Of a DNA stretch of 64,000 bases, positions 54,025 through 64,000 are shown piece after piece. Below the pieces are notes generated by a model. That model saw only the letters and a program-made list of their open reading frames with translations, did no database searches and was not told the origin of the DNA. The translations under genes were made by a program, and so were the position numbers. The stretch's first letter is position 1, and each line of letters opens with the position of its first letter. The stretch spans positions 44,199,864 to 44,263,863 of the forward strand of contig NC_092800.1 of NCBI RefSeq assembly GCF_918797505.1. Reading direction: 5' to 3'. Source of the DNA: Bemisia tabaci (lineage: Eukaryota > Arthropoda > Insecta > Hemiptera > Aleyrodidae).

Positions 54025-55690
54025 ATTTCCAGAAAAGATACCTTAAAGTCTCATTTTAATACAAATCAATCGAAGAAAAGAGAAAAGACAAAGTTTGACT
54101 CATTAAACAGAGTAAACTCCATACTCTGCTGCTGCAAACTGAGCAATCTCCAACATGACGCAACAAACTGAACAATTTCCAAACTTTAATTTGAAATTCT
54201 GAATGAACCAATTCAGTTAAATGATTTATGATGTTATTTTCTTTGTTCATCCAATATAATTATGTTACTTTCTTTATTCAATAAAATGTATTTTCAATAA
54301 AATGTATTTACATTCAACGGTATCAAATCAATAATTCCTCCCCAATTTGCAGAGAGTACTAATTTATACACATCTCGTTGAAATGGAAATAGTGCACACA
54401 CTAGATTTCAGTTCTTCGGCACGCTTTTCCAACATATTCATGTTGGATGTTTCTTCTTGTTTTTTTTTAAAGTCTTGAATGTATATTGTTTGATATAATA
54501 TGCATTGAAACATCAGAAAACTAGAATATTCAATTTAATTTGAGACTTGAAGCGTGTAACTCAATATTATGTCAGTTTGGTGACGCCATGCGTTTTAGTT
54601 TGTGGCCACTCAAGAGATAGCGCTTGTGTGCCGATTAAGGCATGACTGAGTGCGGAAAAGGATGACGAAGAGACGTGCATTTGATAAGTCTACATATTTC
54701 TTCCAATTTCAGCATAATTTCAGTTTTTCCCATGGTTTTTGGAGTGTCTCACTTATTCAATGTCAGTTTGGTGACGCTGTTTTCCATCAAAACTTTTGGT
54801 GGAATATGCAAGGAATATGTGAGCAAATATTTTAGCGGCTCTGGTGCTTGCACTAGAGCTGCTATTCCGGACGGTCCCAGCTGGAGAGTATCAATGGACC
54901 ATGTTACATTGGAGAGACCGCGCGTTGGTTGATGGGAATCGGCGCCATTTTCGACTATGTACCTTGTCATGACTTTATTTTATTGCATATTGTTTTATTG
55001 TTAGCCAATGCTATGTTGTGTAGTGTATTTTTGGAATCATGGTGATACAGTCAATAATTCAAAACTTGTCTGTGCTTTAATCTCGTGATGGAAAAAATGT
55101 ACTTTACGTTCAAAATTTGAAATTTTGAATTTTAAAGTTTTCGCGGTTTTTTGGAAGATTGCAGTGGTTGGAGCTTCCTAGGCATATTACTCGATATCAG
55201 CTGATAGCAAACAAAGGTTACCAAGGAAACCGTAAACGTTTAACAACTATCGTGGCCATCGGGGCGATTATTGAAATGACATCGACTCTATGTCGCCGCT
55301 TACGACAGGACATAGCCCTATCTTATCCGTGTAATATATCGCAATTCGATATTGTTTTGATTTTTAAATGGAGCAATTTATTTGACAAAATGTGTCTAGG
55401 CCCTCATTCTTGACTACAACTACCGTCGCCAGAGCCGCTTTCCGACGCGAATGCGTTGGAGCTTACTGCTTGTTTTTCTTACATCTACAGGTGGCCTCTC
55501 GACCTAACCTCAATGATTCGTTTGATAGTTGCTGTAAATTAGCAGGAAAAATTAATAACAAAATGTCAGTTTGGCGACGTCACCAAACCTGACATGTCCA
55601 AACCAAACTGACATGTCAGACTTGGTAAAGAAAAATAATCGTATAGATATTGCGATGCACGTAATTAAATTCTATAGTTTGGAGCTCTAA
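54025..55690. other. Unassigned with recurring GTCAGTTTGGTGACG
   Basis: GTCAGTTTGGTGACG at 54571 and 54762 and GTCAGTTTGGCGACG at 55565. The last is followed by an inverted word (CACCAAACCTGACATG). ACTGAGCAATCTCCAACATG near 54138 echoes GTGAGCAATCTCCAATTCG near 53885. An 84-codon plus frame (55159-55413) has no context. Confidence 0.3.
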
Positions 55691-57268
55691 GATAACAGAA
55701 AAGTAGTCTTTATGGCCAAATCACTTTTCAACTTTTTTTCAGAACCATTTTCTCCCATTAGCTGAAATCCACCCATATATTCAAGACCCTGCACTGCTGC
55801 GGAGAGACCGCAGAACCCGCCTTCACCTCTTATCCAGCAAAAAGCTTCGAAAATCTGATTTTTTTTTTTTTTTTTCAAACTATGTTGCTCCGAAATGACG
55901 CGTTTCTGAAAAAAACTATGCAGTACTTTCTCCGCTGGATTTTTTGCGCCCATCCCGCGCCGTTATCTGTTTTTCTAAATATCATCAACCGAAAAGGTTA
56001 TTTTCCGAGGACGTAGGTCCTTGAAAACACGAAAAATGAAGAGAACGCTAAAAAATACCTCCCCCATTCAATGTTTCAGCTACTTACGACAAAATAACGA
56101 GGAGTTCCATCAATTTGAAAGAAAAAGAATGGCAACTTTGGAGGCGCATGGCTCACTTATTATGAAGCCTTTTCGGGCACGCTGAAAAAAATGGTGCTCG
56201 GCTCAAGCACGACGATTCTTGAATTTGTCGCCAAGACTTTTTTTTATCTTGATCTAAGCTGAATTTTTCTTGATACAAAGAAAACAATGCTCAGGTTAAG
56301 CTGAACTTCTATTTGTAATTAATATGGGGGATTTTATTTCAGAGGACGGTGCCTCTCTTTGTAAATTATTTACAATAAAGATAAAAAAAATCGAAATTTA
56401 AAAAAGAAAACAAAAAAATCGAAAAACTTCGACACCCGACCGCAGCCGTTTTGAATTTTTTGTGGAATTGTGATACTGTAAATGGTAACACATCTGTATC
56501 AAATGGTGTCTTCGCTTTCGCGAATTTTTGAAGCGAGGCGCACAAAAATACCAACTTTTCTCATGGAAACTAAATGAATCGAACAAGGACAAAAAGGATC
56601 AACTTGAAGGTACAAGCAGTCAAAAACTTAAATTATTTATTCAAGGAAATGCTACACATCAGTATCAAAAATTATTTAGGAAACAAGTCAATTACCGAAA
56701 CCCTTAATGACTAAAAGTATTTTTATGAAAATAACAATGGGTATGAATCGCAGAACTTAATCTCCAGTGTATCAATTTCCATTTAAAGCAACGCTTATCC
56801 AAAAGTGTCGCTATAACGAATTGTGATACAGACTTTAAATTTTTGAGTGCTCCTAGGCCAAAGAAAACTACTTTTGAGAACCTTCTACATTTTCAATTCA
56901 TCATTTTTAAAAGAGGCAATGACCATAGGGATTGCAGGTGTGGTCCGGGAGTTTTGAATCATCCTGTATAATGTATTATTCCCGTCTCGAACGTAGAAAA
57001 GTGACTTGTCTTGGGCCAGTTAAGGTAGTTCCTCAAAAATCTGGAGAAAAAGTCGGTAGTTCATCGATAAATTAATCATTTAGACTCAGGCTAAGCTAAG
57101 AACAAATTCATTGTAAATACTTTATTCAATCAACATATATAAATTGTATTATCTAACTCAACCTGAATGTACGGTCCCTGTACATTATATATATTGGAAG
57201 GGCCGTCCATGAGTCATTTGTATATATTTCTAAGCTAAAATTATTGGGGTTCTTACCTGTATATTCTA
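55691..57268. other. Unassigned
   Basis: Contains a T run at 55859-55876 and AT-rich DNA; the minus-strand frames are low complexity. Nothing supported. Confidence 0.3.
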
Positions 57269-57578
57269 CCGTGCTAAGGAAGAACGCTGTATGAACATTC
57301 GGTAGTCGCCAAATTGCCCCCTCAAATCTGTTTATTTTTGAAGGGAGTTGTGAATATTTTCTCTTGACATTTTCAGACTGATTAGCTCTGACTCAATATA
57401 GATTTCAATAAAATTAGATCTGACTCAATATAGATCTCAATATAATTAGATCTGACTGCTAATAAAATCTTATGAAAATGCGAAGAAAAAATATTTTCCT
57501 ATTTCCCGGAAATTCGTATTTTATCAGATGAAATTTGGCAACGTCTGAAGGCTCATATGGCGTTCTTTCTTAGCACGG
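57269..57578. mobile_element. Family F element with internal tandem repeat
   Basis: CCGTGCTAAGGAAGAACGCT and CATATGGCGTTCTTTCTTAG-CACGG ends. Between 57381 and 57455 a unit of about 34 bases (TCTGACTCAATATAGAT, TCAATA-AATTAGA) is repeated just over twice. Confidence 0.75.
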
Positions 57579-58229
57579 TCCTTATAAGAATAACTATTAA
57601 TAAAAAAAGGGACTTAAAGAGATTTTTTTTCTAGAGATTCTAAGCATCACATTACGTCACAGTTATGTGCACACAAGATTTGACAAATCAACATTTTGAA
57701 ATAAATGAGAGAGTAAAATCCGAGTGCAAATCTCAAATATTTTTCGATACATATTCTCTCGGGACGTGCTTCAAAAGGTACTAAACTTTCTTCGTCAAAT
57801 TTTTTTGCACAAATACAGGATAAAATAATTGTGAGGGGCTATCCCCTAAACTTGCAGCACTAGCCAATTTGGATTATATAGCGTCGCGTCCAAGATATTG
57901 TGCTCCATGCTAACACTTGATATACTAGCCTGCTCATCTCGTCCAAGATCTAGGACTCCATGTTCATCGCTGCACTTTTCACTTCTTCACTTGAGCATTG
58001 AGTCCAATATCAAGGAGATCTCCCTTATGTCTATTCATGTTCCAGTTTAAATGTCCATCCATTCTCCATCTTCATAGAAAATCTTTTCTTATCTAATTTA
58101 ACCTCAGCTGACCTTATCTTACCTAACCTAACTTAACCGTACAATATCCAAACTTAACCTAAGTGGAGACAAGAGACCTTCCACTGGCCTCTTGGCGACA
58201 GGTGGAAGCTTTTACTACAAGGCCTTAGA
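57579..58229. other. Unassigned
   Basis: AT-rich with ACCTAACCTAACTTAACC near 58120. Nothing supported. Confidence 0.3.
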
Positions 58230-58650
58230 GAAGTCGTTCCATCCAAGCCTTTTGCAAGAAGATGCACAATATACAACCTGACCGACGCCAATCCGTCAAA
58301 ACACGCGTAATTTTATAAACAGGCGTATTTATATTTACGTATTTCTTGCGTTGATAGAGACCGTGGTGCTTCCTTACGATTTGCGCGCGGAAGCGTCAGC
58401 CACGTCAAATATTGTGTAGAATCCTAGTGCGCAAAGGTTGAATGGAACGACACATCCCCACAGGAAATGTTCACCTGTGCCTTAGTATTGATTTTGAAGA
58501 GGGGAACTTAAAGAAACACATATTTCTCATCAAGATTGTGAAGTTAAGTTTGTATTTCATAATTTTCTGATGCACTCATCCTGATTTTTTAGACATCTCC
58601 TGGAAGAATCAACTCTTCGCTCTAGCTGAAGTTCGAGACAGGCCCACTCG
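58230..58650. mobile_element. Family M, right three-quarters
   Basis: GGAACGAC and AATGTTCACCTGTGCCTTAG, CAAGATTGTGAAGTTA and an end GAGACAGGCCCACTCG match family M; the left arm is truncated. Confidence 0.55.
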
Positions 58651-58718
58651 ATGACAGCAATCGATCGTTCTATCGACTCATTCTTTGTGACGTCGTAAAC
58701 TTCCCGATGCCTAATCTG

Positions 58719-58944
58719 CCATGCTAAGGAAAAACGCCGTATGAAGCGCCAGGCGTTGCCAAATTTCCTTTGATAAATCACAAATATCCTGGTAAACTTA
58801 TGAATATTTTCCTGCCGATTTTTCAGATAATTTTTTTCGCAATTTCACCTACAGCCCTCGAAAATTTCAAGTAAAAATATTCATAACTTCCTTTCAAAAC
58901 AAACATTTAATCGAAGGAAATTCGGCAACTGAGATGAGAGATTT

Positions 58945-59015
<71 letters not shown>

Positions 59016-59059
59016 CGGCAACTCTCGAATGGTCATACGGCGTTCCTCCTCAGTAATGG
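58719..59059. mobile_element. Family F element with (TA)32 microsatellite
   Basis: CCATGCTAAGGAAAAACGCC and GTCATACGGCGTTCCTCCTC ends. Near its right end a perfect (TA)32 run (58947-59010) separates two related GGCAACT words. A minus-strand frame of Ile-Tyr repeats here is only the microsatellite. Confidence 0.75.
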
Positions 59060-59089
59060 CGGATGAACTTGGCAACGTTGATCGTGTAT

Positions 59090-59593
59090 TGCGACTCCCT
59101 CGCTTTTGACTCCATCATGCGTCTCCGGCGGGAAGTACCTGTTCGTTAAAACCTCCACGTGCAAAGGACAGACTCATTATAAATATCCGATTTTGTCGCG
59201 CAACAAGCCCGTCCCCCGTGTTGCGGAAAAGAGCTGCAAGCGCGTTTCTGTTTGAGCCCCAGTTAGCGCATGCTCCGGTGTGTCTGGAGGCTCATCCCGG
59301 ATTCCACTTGGGTCTCTTTTCGTAACGAGGGGAACGCAGGGACTAGGGCCGGGGGGCACCCATCTCGAGTGCGGATCCACATTTGTAAACACGCCTGCGA
59401 GATATCATTATTGAATGTGCAAGTTGTCTTATTGCACCGGGCTTACGTACGTCTTTTGTAGTCGCGAGTTACTCGACAATTTCAAAGGAGAAAACTGTTA
59501 ACAAGGGCCAAGTCCTCTTCCTCTCTCCTTATTATTTACCAGGGGGCCGCCCCGCTGTCCCGCGGAGGAATTTTCGGGCAACATTTTCTTAAG
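59090..59593. other. GC-rich island
   Basis: GC-rich stretches (GGGCCGGGGGGCACCC; GGGGGCCGCCCCGCTG) with no exon evidence. Confidence 0.4.
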
Positions 59594-60112
59594 GAGATGT
59601 TCAAATTCGGGTTCAGCGCCAAAAATCACATGGGAAACCATGGAATTGATGCTACCCTGTGTTTTTAGAGGCTAAAATTTCTATCTGCCTGGACTCAAAA
59701 AGTGTCGTCGCTCCATAAAGGTGATTACAAAGATGATGATATCTCGCGAACCAAAAGTTTCTTGCAAGCCATAATATATCGATGGGTGCGGAATCAAACG
59801 AACTATCGATTAGACACCTTTTCATTCAAATTTAAAGATAGCTTTTTCGGGTATTTGCGGATTTGTAAAATTTGTCGAATTTAAAAATCGAAAGATTGGC
59901 AGTAATGCATGTTAAAATTAATGCGACATTAAAAACACGGTCATTTCCTAAAAGTTCGCAATTCTGTTTTCAACTTGGCAACGCTGTAGCGCGCGGGAAA
60001 AATCTCGGGTGAACTTGCCAATCCCGGAAAAAGGCGTGTCTTGTGATAGGGAACAACATATCCAACTCCGAGCAAAATCCAAGAGGGGGGCAAAATCGCC
60101 GATTTTGAATAA
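59594..60112 (-). repeat. Dispersed segment, inverted relative to the tandem array
   Basis: Reverse complement of about 33650-34220 (and 35978-36548) with moderate divergence: words such as CTCGCGAACCAAAAGTTTC and TGTGATAGGGAACAACATAT are shared. Ends directly at a family I copy. Confidence 0.75.
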
Positions 60113-60427
60113 CCTTCTTTTTATTGCTTCATCTGAGTGTGCTCAAAGAGCTAATTTTGTAGTATTTTTTAAAAAAATTTCTGGTATGGGGAGTAGTATA
60201 GTATAGTAGTATAGATTTTAAATTGAGAAAATTCATTTCCTAGTGATGTCATTTGGCGGCTTCTCTCATTTAAACACATGTATTCTAGCAGATTAGATCA
60301 TTTTGTCATGCCTCTTCCAATAGGCGTTTAATTTTATGAACCAAAGGTATCCTCAAGTTCAACTTACTCAGTAGTCTTCGCTTAAATACGCAACCCATCA
60401 AATTTCAGACCCACGCAAAATCTCCAT
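60113..60427 (+). repeat. Family I repeat, copy 3
   Basis: CTTTTTATTGCTTCATCTGA, TTTCCTAGTGATGTCATTTG (decayed TGACGTCA) and AAACACATGTATTCTAGCAG match the other two copies. A GTATA-type short tandem lies at 60188-60211. Confidence 0.6.
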
Positions 60428-60429
60428 TA

Positions 60430-60495
60430 TCGCATACGTTGTTTATAAAATGAGCCAGAAACAGTACGGTTCCTTATTACAAAATGTAGTCCAAA
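60430..60495. repeat. Family K fragment
   Basis: AAAATGAGCCAGAAACAGTA then CGGTTCCTTATTACAAAATG and TAGTCCAAA. Confidence 0.4.
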
Positions 60496-60592
60496 TTATA
60501 CTGCACTGCAACAACACCTTTATCATGAATGAGATTCAGGAGGACGGGGCACCTTAAAATTGCGAGAGCCATTAAACCAGTGCAGTGGCGTG

Positions 60593-60747
60593 GCGTGAGT
60601 TGCGATATATCGATTGTTATGCCATTTAAACCGATGGGAAACAATCGATTATGAAGGTGTTCGCTGCGAACTCCCTGTTTATCGATCCTTTTCCATAGAT
60701 ATAAATGGTTTGACAATCGATATATTGCAAAGCACGCCACGCCACTG
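60593..60747. mobile_element. Family D hAT-type MITE
   Basis: Perfect ends CAGTGGCGTGGCGTG and CACGCCACGCCACTG with hairpin GGTGTTCGCTGCGAACTCC. Flanks AACCAGTG / ACCCAGGC agree at only 5 of 8. Confidence 0.75.
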
Positions 60748-60750
60748 ACC

Positions 60751-60905
60751 CAGGCGAGGCTTGAGTGTTCGATTTTTGCTTTTTCCCCATTTGAAGCTGT
60801 GGTAAAGAATCTATGTAAGGTGTTCGTTGCGGACACCCCGTTTATCGATCTTCTTCCATAGGTTTAAACGACGGATCAATCGATGTATCGCAAAGCACGC
60901 CATTG
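60751..60905. mobile_element. Second family D copy, degenerate, head-to-tail with the first
   Basis: CAGGCGAGGCTTGAG and CACGCCATTG ends; core GGTGTTCGTTGCGGACACC. Starts three bases after the preceding D copy. The pair is bracketed by TTAAACCA at 60583-60590 and 60908-60915. Confidence 0.65.
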
Positions 60906-61129
60906 CGTTAAACCAACCCCGAGGGAAGAGTTGGCATATTTCAAGCTCGCGGGCGGAGTTACAGGAAAATATTGCGCGTTTTAAGGCGGTTCCTGGGCGG
61001 CAAAACTGCGGGGAGCTTCGCTTCCGATCTTAAAACGACGCGATTAAACTACGCGCACGTAGACATTAAGTCCGTCAATATTCACCCGAGTGATGGTGCG
61101 GGAGGTGAGGCTGTTGCTCATCCCTTCTG

Positions 61130-61867
61130 CCGTGCTAAGGAAGAACGCTTTATGAGCCTTCAGACGTTGCCAAGTTTCATCCGATAAAAACCAAATTTTC
61201 TGGGAAAATGGACCACTAGACAAGGTACGAATTTCAGCATTCTGATACATGATTCGTAACTAAAATTTCACGTAAAATACGGCGCGCACAACGAAAATTA
61301 TCGAATTCAACTCCTTCCAAAGATATTTAACGATTCTTGATACGTGAATTCAAACCACCCGCTCATGAAAACTCAATTCTCTACGTGATTCACATCGCGC
61401 GCTGAATGTTATTATGACAGTCTCTGCTATTTAAAAATCTGGCAACCTCAATCTTGACGCTTTGGCTCAGCTATAGCAAATTGCTTACCTATAGTTTGAA
61501 CAACACATGGTGGGAAATGAACATTGCTCGATTGAGAAGCTTTCTGAAACCGTTGCAGTGAGCGATTTGACTCACGTAGAGTTTTGAGTTTCTTGAGAGC
61601 GGGCAGTTCAAATTCCTCGTAACCAATGTGAAATAAAAACGATAATATCTTCGTTAGGAATTAGTTTCAGTAATTTTCGTTGCGCGAATCGTGTTTTACG
61701 TGAAATTCTGGTTAAGAAACATGTATCAGATTTAAATTCGTACCTTGTCTAGTGGTCCATTGTGGACATTATTTTCCGAAACGTTCAGACGATTTTTTAC
61801 GCGATTTAATCTAAGATATCTGAAAATTTCAAGGGAAATGTTCATGCGGCGTTTTTCCTTACCACGG
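61130..61867. mobile_element. Family F element split by family G
   Basis: CCGTGCTAAGGAAGAACGCT at the left and GCGGCGTTTTTCCTTACCAC at the right, with F body on both sides of the G insertion. Confidence 0.7.
61209..61759. mobile_element. Family G element (nested in F)
   Basis: Perfect TGGACCACTAGACAAGGTAC ends in inverted orientation; about 90% like 6271-6818 by eye. Confidence 0.78.
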
Positions 61868-61971
61868 TATAGCGTTGTGTAATGTCCTCGTTTATGAAAT
61901 CATGGTCTTTAAATTTACTCCTTTATCCTCGAACTTCCCTCGTTGATCGTCGGTGCTTCATTCGAATGAGA

Positions 61972-62382
61972 CACTTTAAATCTCGGTGTATTTACTAAGA
62001 AACTGGTAAAATTACCAAGAATTTAGGGTTTTATTTGATCCCAGTTTTTTCTTGGTAAAATTACCATTTATGGAATTGGTCATTTTACCGAGAAATCTTG
62101 GTAAAATGATTGAACCTCCTCGGTAATTTTACTGGACCTTGGTAAAAACGACAATATTTTTTATCGACTGTGGTAGAATTACCGAGATAAAATGGCAAAG
62201 TTACCGGGAATTGATAATCAATAAAAAGGTATTCTTACCTGAAAAAAAAAACAGTAAAAATACCGGTTTTTAGGTAAGCTTACCAGTCTGTCTAGGTAAA
62301 ATTACCAATAATTGGTAAAAAAAAGTGAGGTGGTAAAGGTACTAACGGACCTAGGTAAAAACGCCGAGAATTTTTTTCAGTG
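61972..62382. mobile_element. GGTAAAATTACC-rich palindromic element
   Basis: About ten occurrences of GGTAAAATTACC or half sites (GGTAAAA, TTTTACC) packed in 400 bases. Ends CACTTTAAATCTCGGTGTA and GCCGAGAATTTTTTTCAGTG are approximate inverted partners. Confidence 0.6.
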
Positions 62383-62582
62383 GAATTTCTTATTCTTTTC
62401 ATTTTGTACGGGGAAGAAAATCGTACCTCGAAAAATTCATCGGAGGGATCAATGTTCCAAAACTGCCCTTTCGATTATTCCAGCACTGCCTGAGCGTTCG
62501 ACCGATGCATGTCTGAATACGACTATTCGAACTTCTGAGTATTGCACGGTATCAGTCAGGAATGAAGGCGTTCCTTCGTCAA

Positions 62583-62955
62583 TCGGACGTATTCATGCTA
62601 AATGCAACTATGTGCAAGTGGAAAGTTGGGGTGTGCTCGTTTGTTGAGGGCTATAAGAATGAATGAGAATTTCAAAGCGCCAATGACGTCAGCGGCGACG
62701 ATCGGGCTCAAGGTCGATAAGGAGCTCGCCGATTTGTGTGCTCTAACTCATGAGCGCCTTGTACACCATGTTTTTCTCACATGCCCACGGCTCATGAGTT
62801 AGCATATTTTGGCGCTCAGTTCCTTTTGATTTAATGTCAAATCCCGCTATTTCTTTTTCTCAAAATGAACTATTTCCACTTTTATATTGTTTCTCATCCA
62901 GCTCACCACATCTTTCCACTTGCACATAGTTCCTTTTAGCATAAATACGTCCAAT
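62583..62955. mobile_element. Family A, expanded 373-base copy
   Basis: TCGGACGTATTCATGCTAAA and TTTTAGCATAAATACGTCCA ends with CTATGTGCAAGTGGAAAG / CTTTCCACTTGCACATAG pairing. The interior has ACTCATGAGCGCC / GGCTCATGAGTTAGC and otherwise unrelated sequence, longer than any other A copy here. Confidence 0.65.
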
Positions 62956-63018
62956 TGGTGAAACTAATATTCCACGCCTCCTGTTCCTGAATGAAGCAAG
63001 ATTCCATGTTGAAGTTCT

Positions 63019-63181
63019 GTAAGTGTACTAACTACGGCAACGGACGAGTAACCCCAAAGTTAGTTCATCATTTTTCCTCCTTGTCTATCACAATCACTAG
63101 TTACAACAAATAAGATCCCTCAATTGTCCCTTTTCCTTCTTCGTGTGTAGCTTCGTCTGACGATTTCCACAATCAGTTTGC
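63019..63181. mobile_element. Family E right-half fragment
   Basis: CAACGGACGAGTAACC, CCTTGTCTATCACAATCAC, AAATAAGATCCCTCAA and a degenerate CCACAATCAGTTTGCAGG end. Confidence 0.4.
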
Positions 63182-63322
63182 AGGAGGCGTGCTGTATTAA
63201 TTGGACCAACCGAGGAAGAAACGCCTTCATTCCTGACTGATACTGTGCAATACTCACAAGTTAGAATAGTCGTATCCAGACATGCATCAGTTACTCTCTC
63301 AGAAATCGCTTCTGAACGAAAC

Positions 63323-63444
63323 TTGGACGTATTTCTGCCAAAGGAACTATATGCATTATGACGCGAGCCCTGTTATGCACATATTCTTATGGGCAGGGCT
63401 CATGTCTTAGTGCACATAGCTCCGTTCGGCAGAAATACGTGCAA
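63323..63444. mobile_element. Family A MITE
   Basis: TTGGACGTATTTCTGCCAAA and TTCGGCAGAAATACGTGCAA ends around GCGAGCCCTG / CAGGGCTCATG. Confidence 0.78.
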
Positions 63445-63447
63445 ATG

Positions 63448-63710
63448 TATGTCGACGGTGTAAGTCGGCAATCACATAACTCGATTTGCGACGTCGCAGA
63501 CTTCCTGTCATACTTTAATTTTTAAACGGAAAACTACTTAACGGCAATTCTCTAAAACTGCCGTGATTTTTCCTCTCTGTGCAAAGAAAATTCTGCATAA
63601 ACTTCAAGGAATGATGTCGATTTATTCTTCTTTAAAAAAATAACATGGAGGCGGAGATTTTCAGACACCGCAAACGAGTTACGTGATTCCCGACTTACAC
63701 CGTCGATGTG
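63448..63710. mobile_element. Family Q inverted-repeat element
   Basis: TATGTCGACGGTGTAAGTCG and CGACTTACACCGTCGATGTG ends; matches 39432-39694 along its length. A 146-codon minus frame (63552-63992) crosses this and three neighbouring repeats and is not a gene. Confidence 0.8.
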
Positions 63711-63752
63711 TAAAGCAGGGCGCACGTGGAACTCGAGATACGCCGTTGCGCA
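63711..63752. mobile_element. Family C right-end fragment
   Basis: CAGGGCGCACGTGGAACTCG then AGATACGCC, the right half of family C. Confidence 0.4.
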
Positions 63753-63753
63753 G

Positions 63754-63833
63754 ACGGACGTCTTTATACTAAAAGGAACCATGTTGCGCGGAAACCCTAT
63801 GCACATAGTTCCTCTTAGCATAAATACGTCCAG
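63754..63833. mobile_element. Family A short variant
   Basis: ACGGACGTCTTTATACTAAA and TCTTAGCATAAATACGTCCA, 80 bases. The last 165 bases of the window after it are GC-rich with no feature. Confidence 0.7.
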
Positions 63834-64000
63834 ATTACCGACGACATGTCGGGTTTCCCGAGGACGTAGTCTATCAGACCACAGGTTGAAACGGATGGGA
63901 ATCAGCGCTCTTGAGCCCGAATCGCGATCGGTTGCGCGCGAATGCGAGGCCGGATTCCAGCGTCTTTTGACCGAAGCCCGGGCGAATTCCAAGGGATCCG

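Larger units (their letters stand above)
62502..63285. repeat. Inverted pair enclosing an expanded family A element
   Basis: 62502-62576 and 63212-63285 are inverted copies (GAATACGACTATTCGAACTT / AGTTAGAATAGTCGTATCC; CAGTCAGGAATGAAGGCGTT / AACGCCTTCATTCCTGACTG). Between them lie family A (62583-62955) and a decayed E fragment (63019-63181). Confidence 0.6.

Noticed and set aside
58115..58140. Insect telomeric TTAGG repeat
   Set aside because: Only two imperfect units (complement of CCTAACCTAAC); no array.
58881..59075. Ile-Tyr repeat protein
   Set aside because: Translation of the (TA)32 microsatellite inside an F element.
60477..60836. 119-codon minus-strand frame
   Set aside because: Lies over two family D MITEs; the translated stretch is transposon DNA.
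63552..63992. 146-codon minus-strand frame, the longest in the window
   Set aside because: It crosses Q, C and A repeats and GC-rich edge DNA, so a single protein is implausible.

Overview
The window looks like a repeat-dense, AT-rich arthropod nuclear chromosome, most likely insect. There are no operons or ribosome-binding sites. Most of the DNA is short inverted-repeat transposons (MITEs), tRNA-derived SINEs, foldback elements and CpG-dense GC-rich islands, and the few coding signals are short exons with GT/AG borders. The mix resembles hemipteran genomes such as whiteflies, but that is an impression; nothing here proves a species. Family letters (A, B, C...) are labels made for this window.

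Best gene: a plus-strand locus at 13.05-16.94 kb. It has a TATA box, an arthropod-type initiator, a signal-peptide first exon ending at GTGAGT, a second exon ending at GTAAAA, an optional 24-base exon and a last exon ending in TAG. All phases fit, giving a basic Gly/Ser-rich secreted product of about 105-113 residues. The large intron holds an F element that carries a 1.33 kb near-perfect palindrome. A weaker minus-strand candidate at 46.6-48.65 kb has several protein-like open blocks with splice sites, a Q element inside it and one in-frame stop; it may be a decayed gene.

Mobile DNA: family A (GGACGTATTT ends, about 80-125 bp, 13 copies), B (CACTGG ends, 228 bp, 5 copies), C (GACGTAAGGGTG ends), D (hAT-type, CAGTGGCGTGGCGTG ends with verified 8-bp target duplications, about 160 bp), E (CCGATTATTG ends), F (CCGTGCTAAGG ends, 250-320 bp, often the host of nested insertions), G (TGGACCACTAG ends, about 550 bp), H (2.77 kb with 80-bp inverted ends, inserted in G at a TA), I, J, K, L, M, P, Q, S, V and single-copy palindromes. 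Nesting is common: E, B, G and the giant palindrome inside F; A and B inside J; I inside J; H inside G.

Layout: 0-12.9 kb repeats with one GC island; 13-17 kb secreted-peptide gene; 17-33 kb repeats, SINE and islands; 33.0-38.3 kb a head-to-tail array of a 2.33 kb unit (two full copies plus one partial) whose junctions lie in the central hairpin of a D element; 38.4-45 kb foldback, Q, D, B, and G split by H, followed by a 169-bp direct duplication; 45-49 kb a possible retroelement fragment and the minus-strand candidate gene; 49-59.6 kb mostly unassigned, with a tandem repeat, E, D, F and M; 59.6-64 kb a dense repeat cluster. Apart from the exons mentioned, the open reading frames here are mostly shadows of palindromic repeats.
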